From Methylobacterium sp. J-070 (GTDB taxonomy: Bacteria > Pseudomonadota > Alphaproteobacteria > Rhizobiales > Beijerinckiaceae), in the NCBI RefSeq assembly GCF_022829385.1, contig NZ_JAKSXX010000312.1, positions 1 through 56,366 on the forward strand: DNA of 56,366 nucleotides, in the 5' to 3' direction. The notes below the pieces were generated by a model, which was not told where the DNA came from, searched no databases, and saw only the letters and a list, made by a program, of their open reading frames with translations. Both the position numbers and the translations under genes were made by a program. Position 1 is the stretch's first letter; each line of letters opens with the position of its first letter. Positions 44,030 through 51,977 of the stretch are shown piece after piece.

Positions 44030-45160
44030 TTGCGCGAGACCATGATTGAAGCCCTGCGTGTTCCGGGAAGCTCCGAGGCGAGCCTGAACCTCGAGGTTTT
44101 CGCGCGCGATGAGGACCATGTTCGCGAGGGGCTGCTCCGTGCCGCGGATGGATCGTGGTTTCCGATCCTGAGAGGCGTGCCGTCCTTCCTTGACGGCGCG
44201 GCGGACCCTGAGTGGATTGATTTCTGTGCACGTCACGGGCTTGCCCTCCCCACACGTGGGGCCGGTGACGCTCGCGCGGCCCAGCAGGCCATGACGACGC
44301 AGACGTTCTCCGACAAATGGCGCCGCTTCAAGAATTACGGCCTGGAGCCGGGTCACGAGACGTTCCTCTTCGACTGGTACGCGAAAAAGTTCGGCTTGGC
44401 GGATCGGGCCGAGCTGCCAGATTTCTACGCCTGCCGCAGCCGTATCTTGGAGGTTGGCCCTGGATCGGGCTTCAATACACGGTTTATGGCCCGCCACTGC
44501 CGAGGCGAAGTGTTCGCGCTCGATATCTCAGAGGCCGCCGACACGACCTTCGAAAACACGCGGACGCTGCCGAACTGCACCGTCGTTCGAGCGGACCTGA
44601 TGGCTGCCCCCTTCGCAGACGAGAGCTTCGACCTCGTCGTCGCCGACGGTGTTCTGCACCACACGCCAGATACGCGGGCAGCGGTTGAGGCACTGTATCG
44701 GAAAGTACGGCCGGGCGGGCAGTTCTTCTTCTACGTGTACAAGCAGATGGGACCCGCGCGGCGGTTCTGCGATGATCACATCCGTAGCACCTTCACTCGG
44801 ATGACGCCGGACGCGTGCTACGGTGCCTGCGAACCGATCACCGAACTCGGGCGCGAGCTTAGCCGAATCGGCGGCACGGTGACCCTGTCGCGACCGATCG
44901 ACGTGCTCGGCATCCCGGCCGGGACGCATGATGTTCAGCGATTGATCTATTACAGCTTTCTGAAATGTTTCTGGAACGAAGCCTTCGACTTCGAAACCAA
45001 CAACATGGTAAATTTTGACTGGTATCACCCTCACGACGCTTGGCAGCACTCCGTAGAAGAGGTCGAGGGATGGCTGACGGATCTCGGGGTTGCTAAGTTC
45101 CAAGTCAACGATGCGAATCCGAACGGCATCTCCGTCTTGCTGACGCGGCCGTCGGATTAG
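44030..45160 (+). CDS. Class I SAM-dependent methyltransferase with N-terminal Trm112-like domain
   Basis: 376 residues from TTG 44030 (GAGGAG about 8 bases upstream; ATG 44042 is the alternative). The first ~60 residues (GLLRAADGSWFPILRGVPSF) look like the small Trm112-type region common in such enzymes. Motif I is ILEVGPGSGFNTRFMARHC, then VFALDISEAADTT, SFDLVVADGVLHHTPDTRA and VRPGGQFFFYVYKQMG. It sits between two epimerase genes with 4 bases to the next, so it probably methylates a sugar or its acyl substituent. Confidence 0.85.
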   Translation: MRETMIEALRVPGSSEASLNLEVFARDEDHVREGLLRAADGSWFPILRGVPSFLDGAADPEWIDFCARHGLALPTRGAGDARAAQQAMTTQTFSDKWRRFKNYGLEPGHETFLFDWYAKKFGLADRAELPDFYACRSRILEVGPGSGFNTRFMARHCRGEVFALDISEAADTTFENTRTLPNCTVVRADLMAAPFADESFDLVVADGVLHHTPDTRAAVEALYRKVRPGGQFFFYVYKQMGPARRFCDDHIRSTFTRMTPDACYGACEPITELGRELSRIGGTVTLSRPIDVLGIPAGTHDVQRLIYYSFLKCFWNEAFDFETNNMVNFDWYHPHDAWQHSVEEVEGWLTDLGVAKFQVNDANPNGISVLLTRPSD

Positions 45161-45164
45161 CCCA

Positions 45165-46028
45165 ATGCGGGTGCTCGTCACAGGCGCTACGGGTTTCGTG
45201 GGCCGGGCTCTGGTCCGCCGCTTGGTCCTGACGGGATATGATCCGGTCGTCGTGACGCGCGGGGATGTCGCAGACCCCCGTGCGGTCCGCTGGGACTTCG
45301 GCTGCGAACCCGCCCCGACCACCCTGCCGCAGCAGATCGACGCCATCGTCCACACGGCCCAGTCGCGTAACCACCGCGCCTTCCCTGCAGACGGGCGGGA
45401 GATGTTCGCGGTCAATACCGCAAGCACCTTTGCGCTGCTCGACTACGCCGCCACGGCCGGTGCATCGCGGTTCTGCCTGCTGTCAAGCGGAACCGTGTAT
45501 CAGCCGTTCCGCAACGGACTGGACGAAGAGGCGCCGCTGAGGCCGGACACCTGCCTGGGAGCGACGAAGCTCGCAGCCGAGGTGATCGCGACGCCCTTCT
45601 CGGCGCTGATGCCGGTCGCCGTCCTGCGCATCTTTAGCCCCTACGGACCGGGGCAGACCGATCGGATCGTCCCTTCGATCATCGGCCGCGTGCGCGGCGA
45701 AGTCCCGGTGGAATTATCTGCCGACGGCAAGGGCCTGCGCCTCGCACCGATCTACGTCGACGACCTGTGCGACATCGTGATCGAGAGCTTGGCCCGGGCC
45801 TGGAACGGCGTCTTCAATGTGGCCTCGCCGCGCGCCGTCACGCTGTCGGACCTCGCGGAGATCATCGGAATGAGGCTCGCGAAGCGTCCCGTCTTCGAAA
45901 TTGGCAACGGGACCGCTCTCGACCTCGTGCCGCCCGTCGCGAGGCTCGGCCAACTCTTCGATCTCACCAGCCTGGTGCCTTTGGAAGTGGGGCTAGACCG
46001 GACCCTCGCAGAGGACTCTCAGCACTGA
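45165..46028 (+). CDS. NAD-dependent epimerase/dehydratase (extended SDR)
   Basis: 287 residues. MRVLVTGATGFVGRALVRRL is the NAD-binding loop and LGATKLAAEVI keeps the Lys of the active-site motif, but the expected Tyr position reads Leu (CLGATK), whereas FSPYGPGQTDRIVPS and YVDDLCDIVIESL are standard. Loss of the catalytic Tyr would impair normal SDR redox chemistry, so the enzyme could be altered in function. Last gene of the operon that begins at wbpA. Confidence 0.8.
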   Translation: MRVLVTGATGFVGRALVRRLVLTGYDPVVVTRGDVADPRAVRWDFGCEPAPTTLPQQIDAIVHTAQSRNHRAFPADGREMFAVNTASTFALLDYAATAGASRFCLLSSGTVYQPFRNGLDEEAPLRPDTCLGATKLAAEVIATPFSALMPVAVLRIFSPYGPGQTDRIVPSIIGRVRGEVPVELSADGKGLRLAPIYVDDLCDIVIESLARAWNGVFNVASPRAVTLSDLAEIIGMRLAKRPVFEIGNGTALDLVPPVARLGQLFDLTSLVPLEVGLDRTLAEDSQH

Positions 46029-46144
46029 ACATTCCCATAGAACGTCGGATTGGCTGACGATCGTCCTCCGATCTTGGTTTCCAGATGTCGAGACTTTCCA
46101 TGAGTATTGAGCTCAGCCCTGGGAAATCATACGAGACCATACAC

Positions 46145-46441
46145 CTAGCCCTGTATCCCCAGAACCTTCCGAGATTCAGCATACAGGACCTCATGGCGCA
46201 CGGAGGCGGGGCCGTGATCGGGGACCTTCTGCGCCGCGCCGGCGATGAGTGCCTTGAACTTTTTGCGGTCGAGTCCGCGCCAGCCGAGACTGGCGATCAT
46301 CGCATCGAGTACGGTCCGCACAGCGGCCTCCCGATGTTCGGCCAGCGCCGCGTCGATCCGTTCCCGGTGGAACAGTTCGGATCGCATTGCCTGCAGCGCG
46401 CTCTCAACCTGCTTCAGGCGCTCCTCAACGGAATCTATCAC
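46145..46441 (-). CDS. Small-protein family member A
   Basis: 98 residues from GTG 46441 with GGGGAG about 7 bases upstream. The N-terminal half is a coiled coil (SVEERLKQVESALQAMRSEL). The C-terminal half carries the family signature LDAMIASLGWRGLDRKKFKA, then VPDHGPASVRHEVLYAESRK and VLGIQG. Two further members are at 46564-46899 and 51629-51940. No known domain recognised; a role in regulation or assembly of the glycan locus is only guessed from location. Confidence 0.65.
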   Translation of the reverse strand: MIDSVEERLKQVESALQAMRSELFHRERIDAALAEHREAAVRTVLDAMIASLGWRGLDRKKFKALIAGAAQKVPDHGPASVRHEVLYAESRKVLGIQG

Positions 46442-46563
46442 TCAGGTCTCCCCGATCGTCCCGGGACTAATGGATCGGCTCCCAGGCCCTGTCCATCGAG
46501 GGCCAGTTTCTCCGAACCTCCACCGATGACGCCGAGCCGCCACTCGCATTGTCGCCTCGCGAC

Positions 46564-46899
46564 TCAAGCCGGGGCATTTGGGTCAATCCCAAGCACCTTT
46601 CGCGCCTCGGCGAGGTATATCGCGTGCCGGACGGCCGCAGGGCCCGAATCCGGCGTGTCGCGGCCCGCCAGGGCGATGCGCGCTTGGAACTTCTTCCGGT
46701 CGAATCCGCGCGGCTTCATACTCGCCAAAAGCGCGTCGAGCACCGTCTGAAGCGCCTGAACTCGCTGATCAGCCTCGGCGGTTGCCATCGCCCGTAGGGT
46801 CTCGTCGCGCGCCTTCATCTTAATGCGCGCGTCATCAAGCGCCTTCTGCGCGCTCTCGATAGCCAACACGACCTCGTCCCGTAGCACAAAAACCTCCAT
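46564..46899 (-). CDS. Small-protein family member B
   Basis: 111 residues. Coiled-coil N-terminus (LAIESAQKALDDARIKMKAR) and the signature LDALLASMKPRGFDRKKFQA, TPDSGPAAVRHAIYLAEARK, VLGIDPNAPA. It is adjacent to member A on the same strand with a 122-base gap. The 295 bases from 46900 to 47194 hold no recognised gene. Confidence 0.65.
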   Translation of the reverse strand: MEVFVLRDEVVLAIESAQKALDDARIKMKARDETLRAMATAEADQRVQALQTVLDALLASMKPRGFDRKKFQARIALAGRDTPDSGPAAVRHAIYLAEARKVLGIDPNAPA

Positions 46900-47194
46900 C
46901 CCTCGCAGGGCGATACCCGATCGCGTTGTCGTTAATCTTGCTTCGAACTGATGCGTGCTGAACGCACCATTTTTGAAGCAATGGGTCCGCCCTGGCGGTG
47001 GTCCATGGTCTATGCACGGTCTCGGGTCGTGACAGCTCGATCGGCTCAGGCTCGGGTCGCCAACTGACCTTGAGCCATAGGACTATGCCTCTCATCATAC
47101 AACCCCGCACCACGAGTGACCCTGACCCAGCAAACTGGTCCGCGCCGAGCGCAAGTTTTTCGGGCATCCTGAACTCTGAAGGAGGGTGGATGCC

Positions 47195-47270
47195 ATGCCT
47201 CGCAAACGCTTTACGAACGAGCAGATCGCTTTTGTCCTGCGGCAGGGGGTTGCCGAGCGCAACATACCCG
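47195..47270 (+). mobile_element. IS3-family OrfA remnant inserted in the second wbpE copy
   Basis: ATG 47195, after GGAGGG, opens MPRKRFTNEQIAFVLRQ, the standard beginning of an IS3-type OrfA (IS407/ISRso-like), and then loses similarity within 20 residues. Immediately after, the same frame enters wbpE-like text. Confidence 0.65.
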
Positions 47271-47309
47271 GCCTCTTAGGAATTGTGACGCTGCCGGCCC
47301 AGTGCTCTG

Positions 47310-47638
47310 GATCATCCTCGCTCTCGGCACAGTTCAAGATTTGGGTACCAGCTGCGCGCCCAGAGACCTTCTTGGCTGACCTAAAGGCGCGGGAAATCTC
47401 AACTATGGTGTGATATCCGATGCCGCTGCACCGGCAGACGGCCTATCGCGGCTACCCGGTCGCGGGCAACGGCCTGCCTCTCTCCCATGGCGTAGCAGTT
47501 GACGTCGTGGCGCTACATACGCACCCCGACCTTTCGGCGGAGATGCAGGACACTATTATCGCCACGGTCCGTAACGGGCTGTCTCAAGGCCGGGCAGGCC
47601 CGCAACCGAGGGGAGGAGGACACCATCTTCACGATTAG
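47310..47638 (+). pseudogene. wbpE: Second wbpE copy, C-terminal stump
   Basis: The frame reads SAQFKIWVPAARPETFLADL, a TGA at 47411-47413, then YPMPLHRQTAYRGYPVAGNG and DTIIATVRNGLSQ, parallel to AQFTIRVAASHRAAIVADLK and YPKPLHRQTAYRHYPCAGNG of the intact wbpE. About 280 N-terminal residues and the PLP lysine are gone, and the remainder has a nonsense codon. It is followed by a glycosyltransferase and wbpI, the same order as in the first module. Confidence 0.8.
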
Positions 47639-50381
47639 CAACAGATTGCCTGTCGCGGGACTAACATCGAGTTCTCCCCGGTCGCGAGCCCCCCGCCAGG
47701 GCGAGGGACCGTTCAAGCCGCGACCGGACAAACTGCTCCTTGTCTGCTGCTTCGATATCGGCGCCTCTATCTCCCCATCCGAAGCAATCGCCTTGATACA
47801 GAGGCTGTCGCGCTTTCCGATCACCGTTCTCAACCTGGGCGAGTACGCGCCTCCGGTGGGAACGCCGCATTTGGCCCCGGATGTCGACCTTGACTCCTAT
47901 GCCGCAATCATACTGCATCACACACTTACCGATGACGCGGCGATCCTGCGCGGCCTCGACGCATACACCCGGCGTAAGTTGAAGGACTATGCTGGCGTAA
48001 AGGTGCTGATGCGGCGGGAGGACGGCGGTAATGCCCAGGCGGTCGCTACGCATATGGCGGAGACCGGCTACGACATCTTGTTCACGAACCTGCCGCCAGA
48101 GAGCGTTGGGCTGATCTATCCGCAGGAAGCACTCGATTCCACGTTGTTGGAGCGGATGCTGCCAGGCTACGTGACGCCAACCCAGCGGGCGATCGATACG
48201 CGCCTTGCGCCTCGTCCCATCGATATCGGCTACCGCGGCGAAGGCAGTCCTCGGTTGTTGGACAGTCACGCTTGGCAGGCGGGAGCCGTCGGCGCTGAGA
48301 TTGTGCGCCGCCTAGCCGGCCGCGGTCTCCTCCTCGACATCGCGAACCGACGGGAGGAGCGCTTCGACAGCGATGCCTGGACCCAGTTCTTGCTCTCATG
48401 CAAGGCGACCCTCGGTGCGGAGGACGGCGTACGTTTGTTCGACCTCGACGGCACACTCGCGCACCGGATCGCGGACATCGAGGCAGAGCTCGGCCCACTC
48501 CGGGAGGATCCGGATCACGCGCAGGCGTATCTCGCACGCCTATCCGCTCTGGAAGGGCGGATCGATGCTCGACAAATTGCGCCCGCGCAATTCGAAGCCG
48601 CGGCCTGCGGCACGCTTCAACTTCTTGTTCCCGGGCATTATTCCGGACTCCTCGTGCCGGGCCGGCACTTCATCCCGATCGCGCCTGGTGGCGACCTTAA
48701 CGCGGCGGTGGCGATCATACGCGACGAGGCGCAGCGTGGCGCGATCGTCGAGGCGGCTCGCGCTGAGGTGATCCTCGATCGCGCCAATTGGATCGAGACC
48801 TTCATCGGCCGTCTCGATGACCGCATCGAAGAGGTCGGGCAAGAGAAGGGCGCGTTCACCGTGCCCAAGCTGTCGTACCGGGGCGAGCGCCAGGTGCTTC
48901 TCCTCTCGGCGATGGAGCCGCGCCACGATCCGCGGCACGGCTGGACCGAACGGCACGCGCCGCCGGACGTGCTGGTGCACCAACTCGGCGTCCTTGAATC
49001 CGACGAGGCGCCGATCCTGCGCACGTCGACGCGGGACGGTCTCTACTGGGCCGTGCCGCGGCTAGAATGGGTCGACGGTACGGCCTTCACGTGGTTCGGC
49101 CCCTTAGGTACCAGCCCTACGGCGGTCGCGATCCTGCACGAGCTGGCCTTCCTTGAACGGGCCTATCGGCTGCCCCAGGAGGAATTCGCGACGCTGGTCG
49201 GTGCTCCGACACACGCGCCACGACTTGGCAGCCTGCGCTTTTCCCTCCGGGTGCTGCTCGCCACAACGATGACGCTCGTCGAAGCCGGCCGACGCCTGCG
49301 TGGTGTACAGGCGATCATCGCATCCGACGCCTTCACCCTGCCGGCCGCGATTATCCTGAAGGAGTTGTTCGGCATCGAAGTTCTCTACGATGCCCATGAA
49401 TACATGCCGGAAATGATTCCTGAGTCGAACGAATTCGAGCGGCAGTTCTTTTCTGCTCTGGAACGGAGACTCGTGGCGCACACCGATGCCAGGCAGACAG
49501 TGACTCCCGGGCTCGCGGGCCTGATGGCTGTCGAGTATGGTCGGCCCTTCGACGTCGTCGTCAACGCAGAGCCGAACGAGGACGTCGGTTTCGAGGCGGC
49601 GCACCGGCCTGATTCGACAGACTGCATTTTCCTGTTCTGTGGCTTGTTCGGATCTGGTCGGGGGCTTGCCCTGCTGGTGGATGCATGGCCCGATACGCCG
49701 CCCAATGCGATTTTGCATCTTCAGGGTCCGCACAATCCACTGAAGGGCGATCTCATCGCTCGAGCGGAGGCGAACGGCCTTCTCGGAACCAGAATCCTGT
49801 TCCCGGATCCCGTGCCCGAAACCGAGATCGTCGCCTCGATGCGTCGCGCCGATGTCGGCTTTATCCCCTACGAACCCATCTCTACGAATCACCGCTTCTG
49901 CTGCCCGAACAAAACCTCACAATACATGCGTGCTGGGCTGCCGATCCTTGCCAACGATACGAATTTCGTCGGCGCCATCATCCGAGAGGCGGAATGCGGC
50001 CGGGTCGTCGATTTCAGTGATCGAGCGCGTTTCGTCGCTGCTGTGGCGGAATTGACGGCTGACCCCGATTTGCGCAGGCAGCTCGGTCGCAAGGCGCGCA
50101 CTTATTTTGAGACGAGCTTCAACTGGCAATCGCGTAGCCGCGTGATGTATGAGCGCCTTGAGGCCATGCTGACGGGACGCGGCGCCGGCGAACTCACGGT
50201 GATCAACTTTCCAGAGCCGATCCCTCCGGTGCCCCCGGCGGAAGCGCAACGACCCGCTCCGGTCGAGCCGACGCTCCCTGAGGAGGTTGCCATTCAGACG
50301 CCGGAGGATGCGCGCGCGGTTCCACATGCGCTTCGGCGGTTCGTACGGCCGATCGCGCGCGCGTTCGGATTAGGCGGGTGA
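47625..50381 (+). CDS. Dual-domain glycosyltransferase (CgeB-like plus GT4-like)
   Basis: More than 900 residues. The start is unresolved: GGAGGAGG at 47612-47619 is followed by ATC/ATT but no ATG/GTG/TTG until TTG 47646; the frame is open from 47499 inside the wbpE stump. An N-terminal ~500-residue part (KLLLVCCFDIGAS, later FEAAACGTLQLLVPGHYSGL) resembles CgeB/spore-maturation-type glycosyltransferases. The C-terminal part (VLYDAHEYMPEMIPESNEFE, FCGLFGSGRGLALLVDAWPD, CCPNKTSQYMRAGLPILAND) is a GT4-like enzyme. The two halves may add consecutive sugars. The tail is Pro/Ala-rich. Its stop overlaps the wbpI start, as expected for one operon. Confidence 0.8.
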   Translation: MFTISNRLPVAGLTSSSPRSRAPRQGEGPFKPRPDKLLLVCCFDIGASISPSEAIALIQRLSRFPITVLNLGEYAPPVGTPHLAPDVDLDSYAAIILHHTLTDDAAILRGLDAYTRRKLKDYAGVKVLMRREDGGNAQAVATHMAETGYDILFTNLPPESVGLIYPQEALDSTLLERMLPGYVTPTQRAIDTRLAPRPIDIGYRGEGSPRLLDSHAWQAGAVGAEIVRRLAGRGLLLDIANRREERFDSDAWTQFLLSCKATLGAEDGVRLFDLDGTLAHRIADIEAELGPLREDPDHAQAYLARLSALEGRIDARQIAPAQFEAAACGTLQLLVPGHYSGLLVPGRHFIPIAPGGDLNAAVAIIRDEAQRGAIVEAARAEVILDRANWIETFIGRLDDRIEEVGQEKGAFTVPKLSYRGERQVLLLSAMEPRHDPRHGWTERHAPPDVLVHQLGVLESDEAPILRTSTRDGLYWAVPRLEWVDGTAFTWFGPLGTSPTAVAILHELAFLERAYRLPQEEFATLVGAPTHAPRLGSLRFSLRVLLATTMTLVEAGRRLRGVQAIIASDAFTLPAAIILKELFGIEVLYDAHEYMPEMIPESNEFERQFFSALERRLVAHTDARQTVTPGLAGLMAVEYGRPFDVVVNAEPNEDVGFEAAHRPDSTDCIFLFCGLFGSGRGLALLVDAWPDTPPNAILHLQGPHNPLKGDLIARAEANGLLGTRILFPDPVPETEIVASMRRADVGFIPYEPISTNHRFCCPNKTSQYMRAGLPILANDTNFVGAIIREAECGRVVDFSDRARFVAAVAELTADPDLRRQLGRKARTYFETSFNWQSRSRVMYERLEAMLTGRGAGELTVINFPEPIPPVPPAEAQRPAPVEPTLPEEVAIQTPEDARAVPHALRRFVRPIARAFGLGG

Positions 50382-51433
50382 GCGGCGTGAGTCCTCGGAT
50401 ACTCACCGTGGTCGGTGCACGTCCGCAATTCATCAAGGCTGCCCCAATTGCCAGAGCCCTCCGCGCGGCCGGAATTGCGGAAATGCTCGTCCATACCGGA
50501 CAGCATTTCGATCCGATGATGTCGGACGTATTTTTCCGTGAATTGGACCTCGCCACGCCGGCTTATAACCTCAACGTACACAGTCTGAGTCACGGGGCCA
50601 TGACTGCCCGGATGCTGGAGGGGATCGAGGAGCTGATTCTACGCGAGAGGCCTGATCTCGTGCTGGTCTACGGCGATACAAACTCGACGCTTGCCGGCGC
50701 GCTCGCTGCCGTCAAGCTCCACGTGCCGGTCGCGCATGTCGAGGCCGGCTTGCGTTCCTTCAACCGCCGCATGCCGGAGGAGATCAATCGCGTCGCCACC
50801 GATCACATGAGCCGCCTGTTGTTTTGCCCGACTGGAGCGGCGGTCGCCAATCTCGCCCGTGAAGGTTTGAGCACCGGTGTCTTCGCGACCGGTGACGTGA
50901 TGTATGATGCGGCAATCTTCGCAGCATCCAAGGCTGAATTGAGTTCCAACATCTTGGAACTGCTAGCTTTGATTCCGAAAACCTATACCGTCGCCACGGT
51001 CCACCGCGCAGAGAATACGGACGACGAGATGCGCCTCGCTCAGGTTATCGCGCGCCTTGAACGTGAAGCGGAACTGCGCCCTGTCATCCTCGTCGCTCAC
51101 CCACGGACCCGCCAGCGCTTGGCTGCACGAAAGTCTGCCATCGTCGGCGTGCGCGCAATCGAGCCCCTCGGGTATCTCGATATGGCTTGGCTTCTCCGCA
51201 ATGCCGCAGGCGTGCTGACTGACTCCGGGGGCCTCCAGAAGGAAGCCTACTTCCACCGGGTTCCGTGCGTGACCTTGCGCGACGAGACAGAGTGGGTCGA
51301 GACGGTCGAGGCCGGCTGGAATCGGCTTTGGTCCGACGAGGCGGACAGACCGCGCCGTGAGATTACTGAATACGGCACAGGCCGCAGCGCAGAGATCATC
51401 GTTGAGCACATCGCGCGCTTCCTCGAAGGTTGA
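50378..51433 (+). CDS. wbpI: UDP-GlcNAc3NAcA 2-epimerase (WbpI type, non-hydrolysing)
   Basis: 351 residues from a GTG overlapping the previous stop. ILTVVGARPQFIKAAPIARA, LVHTGQHFDPMMSDVFF, LVYGDTNSTLAGALAAVKL and AHVEAGLRSFNRRMPEEINR are the WecB/WbpI UDP-binding and catalytic blocks; DSGGLQKEAYFHRVPCVTLR follows. ETEWVETVEAGWNRLW is typical of the WbpI/WlbD subgroup that acts on the 2,3-diacetamido uronic acid. It completes the A-B-E-D-I set, but lies 10 kb from wbpABDE, in the second module. Confidence 0.9.
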   Translation: MSGVSPRILTVVGARPQFIKAAPIARALRAAGIAEMLVHTGQHFDPMMSDVFFRELDLATPAYNLNVHSLSHGAMTARMLEGIEELILRERPDLVLVYGDTNSTLAGALAAVKLHVPVAHVEAGLRSFNRRMPEEINRVATDHMSRLLFCPTGAAVANLAREGLSTGVFATGDVMYDAAIFAASKAELSSNILELLALIPKTYTVATVHRAENTDDEMRLAQVIARLEREAELRPVILVAHPRTRQRLAARKSAIVGVRAIEPLGYLDMAWLLRNAAGVLTDSGGLQKEAYFHRVPCVTLRDETEWVETVEAGWNRLWSDEADRPRREITEYGTGRSAEIIVEHIARFLEG

Positions 51434-51628
51434 GGGTCCGCACCCGGTGACCGCGACGCGGCGACACCTCCGGGCGGGCTCGTCGGGCCTCCGGCGTCCT
51501 GAAGGGCCGTCCGATCGAGGTCTCACAGGGCGTTGCCTCGCGCGTTCCGATCGATGAGGCTGACCCCATGGACATACATCCCCCGCCGCTGTCCTGTAGA
51601 TGCGAGATTGGTTTCAAGAGGAATTGTC

Positions 51629-51940
51629 ATGGGCGAGTCGGCGGAAGCCACACCCACGAACGAGACCCTCAGACGTGAGTTGGCGACAATCCAAGCGGAG
51701 TTGAGCCGGACTGTTGCCGCGCTGGAACGGGAGCGGGAGCGCACTGAAGCCGTGCGGATCGTCCTGAACGCCGTGCTGGCGAGCTTGCCAAATCGGGGCC
51801 TCAACCGCCGTCAGTTCCATGCGATCGTCGCCCAGGCTGGCCGGGAGACGCCGGACGAGGGGCCACAGGCAGTGCGCCACACCATCCTGCTGACGGAGGC
51901 GCGGCGTGTCCTCGGGATCGACGTCAACGCCCCGCTCTAA
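51629..51940 (+). CDS. Small-protein family member C
   Basis: 103 residues from ATG 51629 with AAGAGGA 6 bases upstream. A long coiled coil (RELATIQAELSRTVAALERE) is followed by the signature LNAVLASLPNRGLNRRQFHA, TPDEGPQAVRHTILLTEARR, VLGIDVNAPL. The last residues match member B almost exactly. On the plus strand, downstream of wbpI, so the family spans two strands and three sites around the second wbp module. Confidence 0.7.
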   Translation: MGESAEATPTNETLRRELATIQAELSRTVAALERERERTEAVRIVLNAVLASLPNRGLNRRQFHAIVAQAGRETPDEGPQAVRHTILLTEARRVLGIDVNAPL

Positions 51941-51977
51941 GAGCGCACGGGCGGATCCGGCTGAGCGCGGACCGCGC

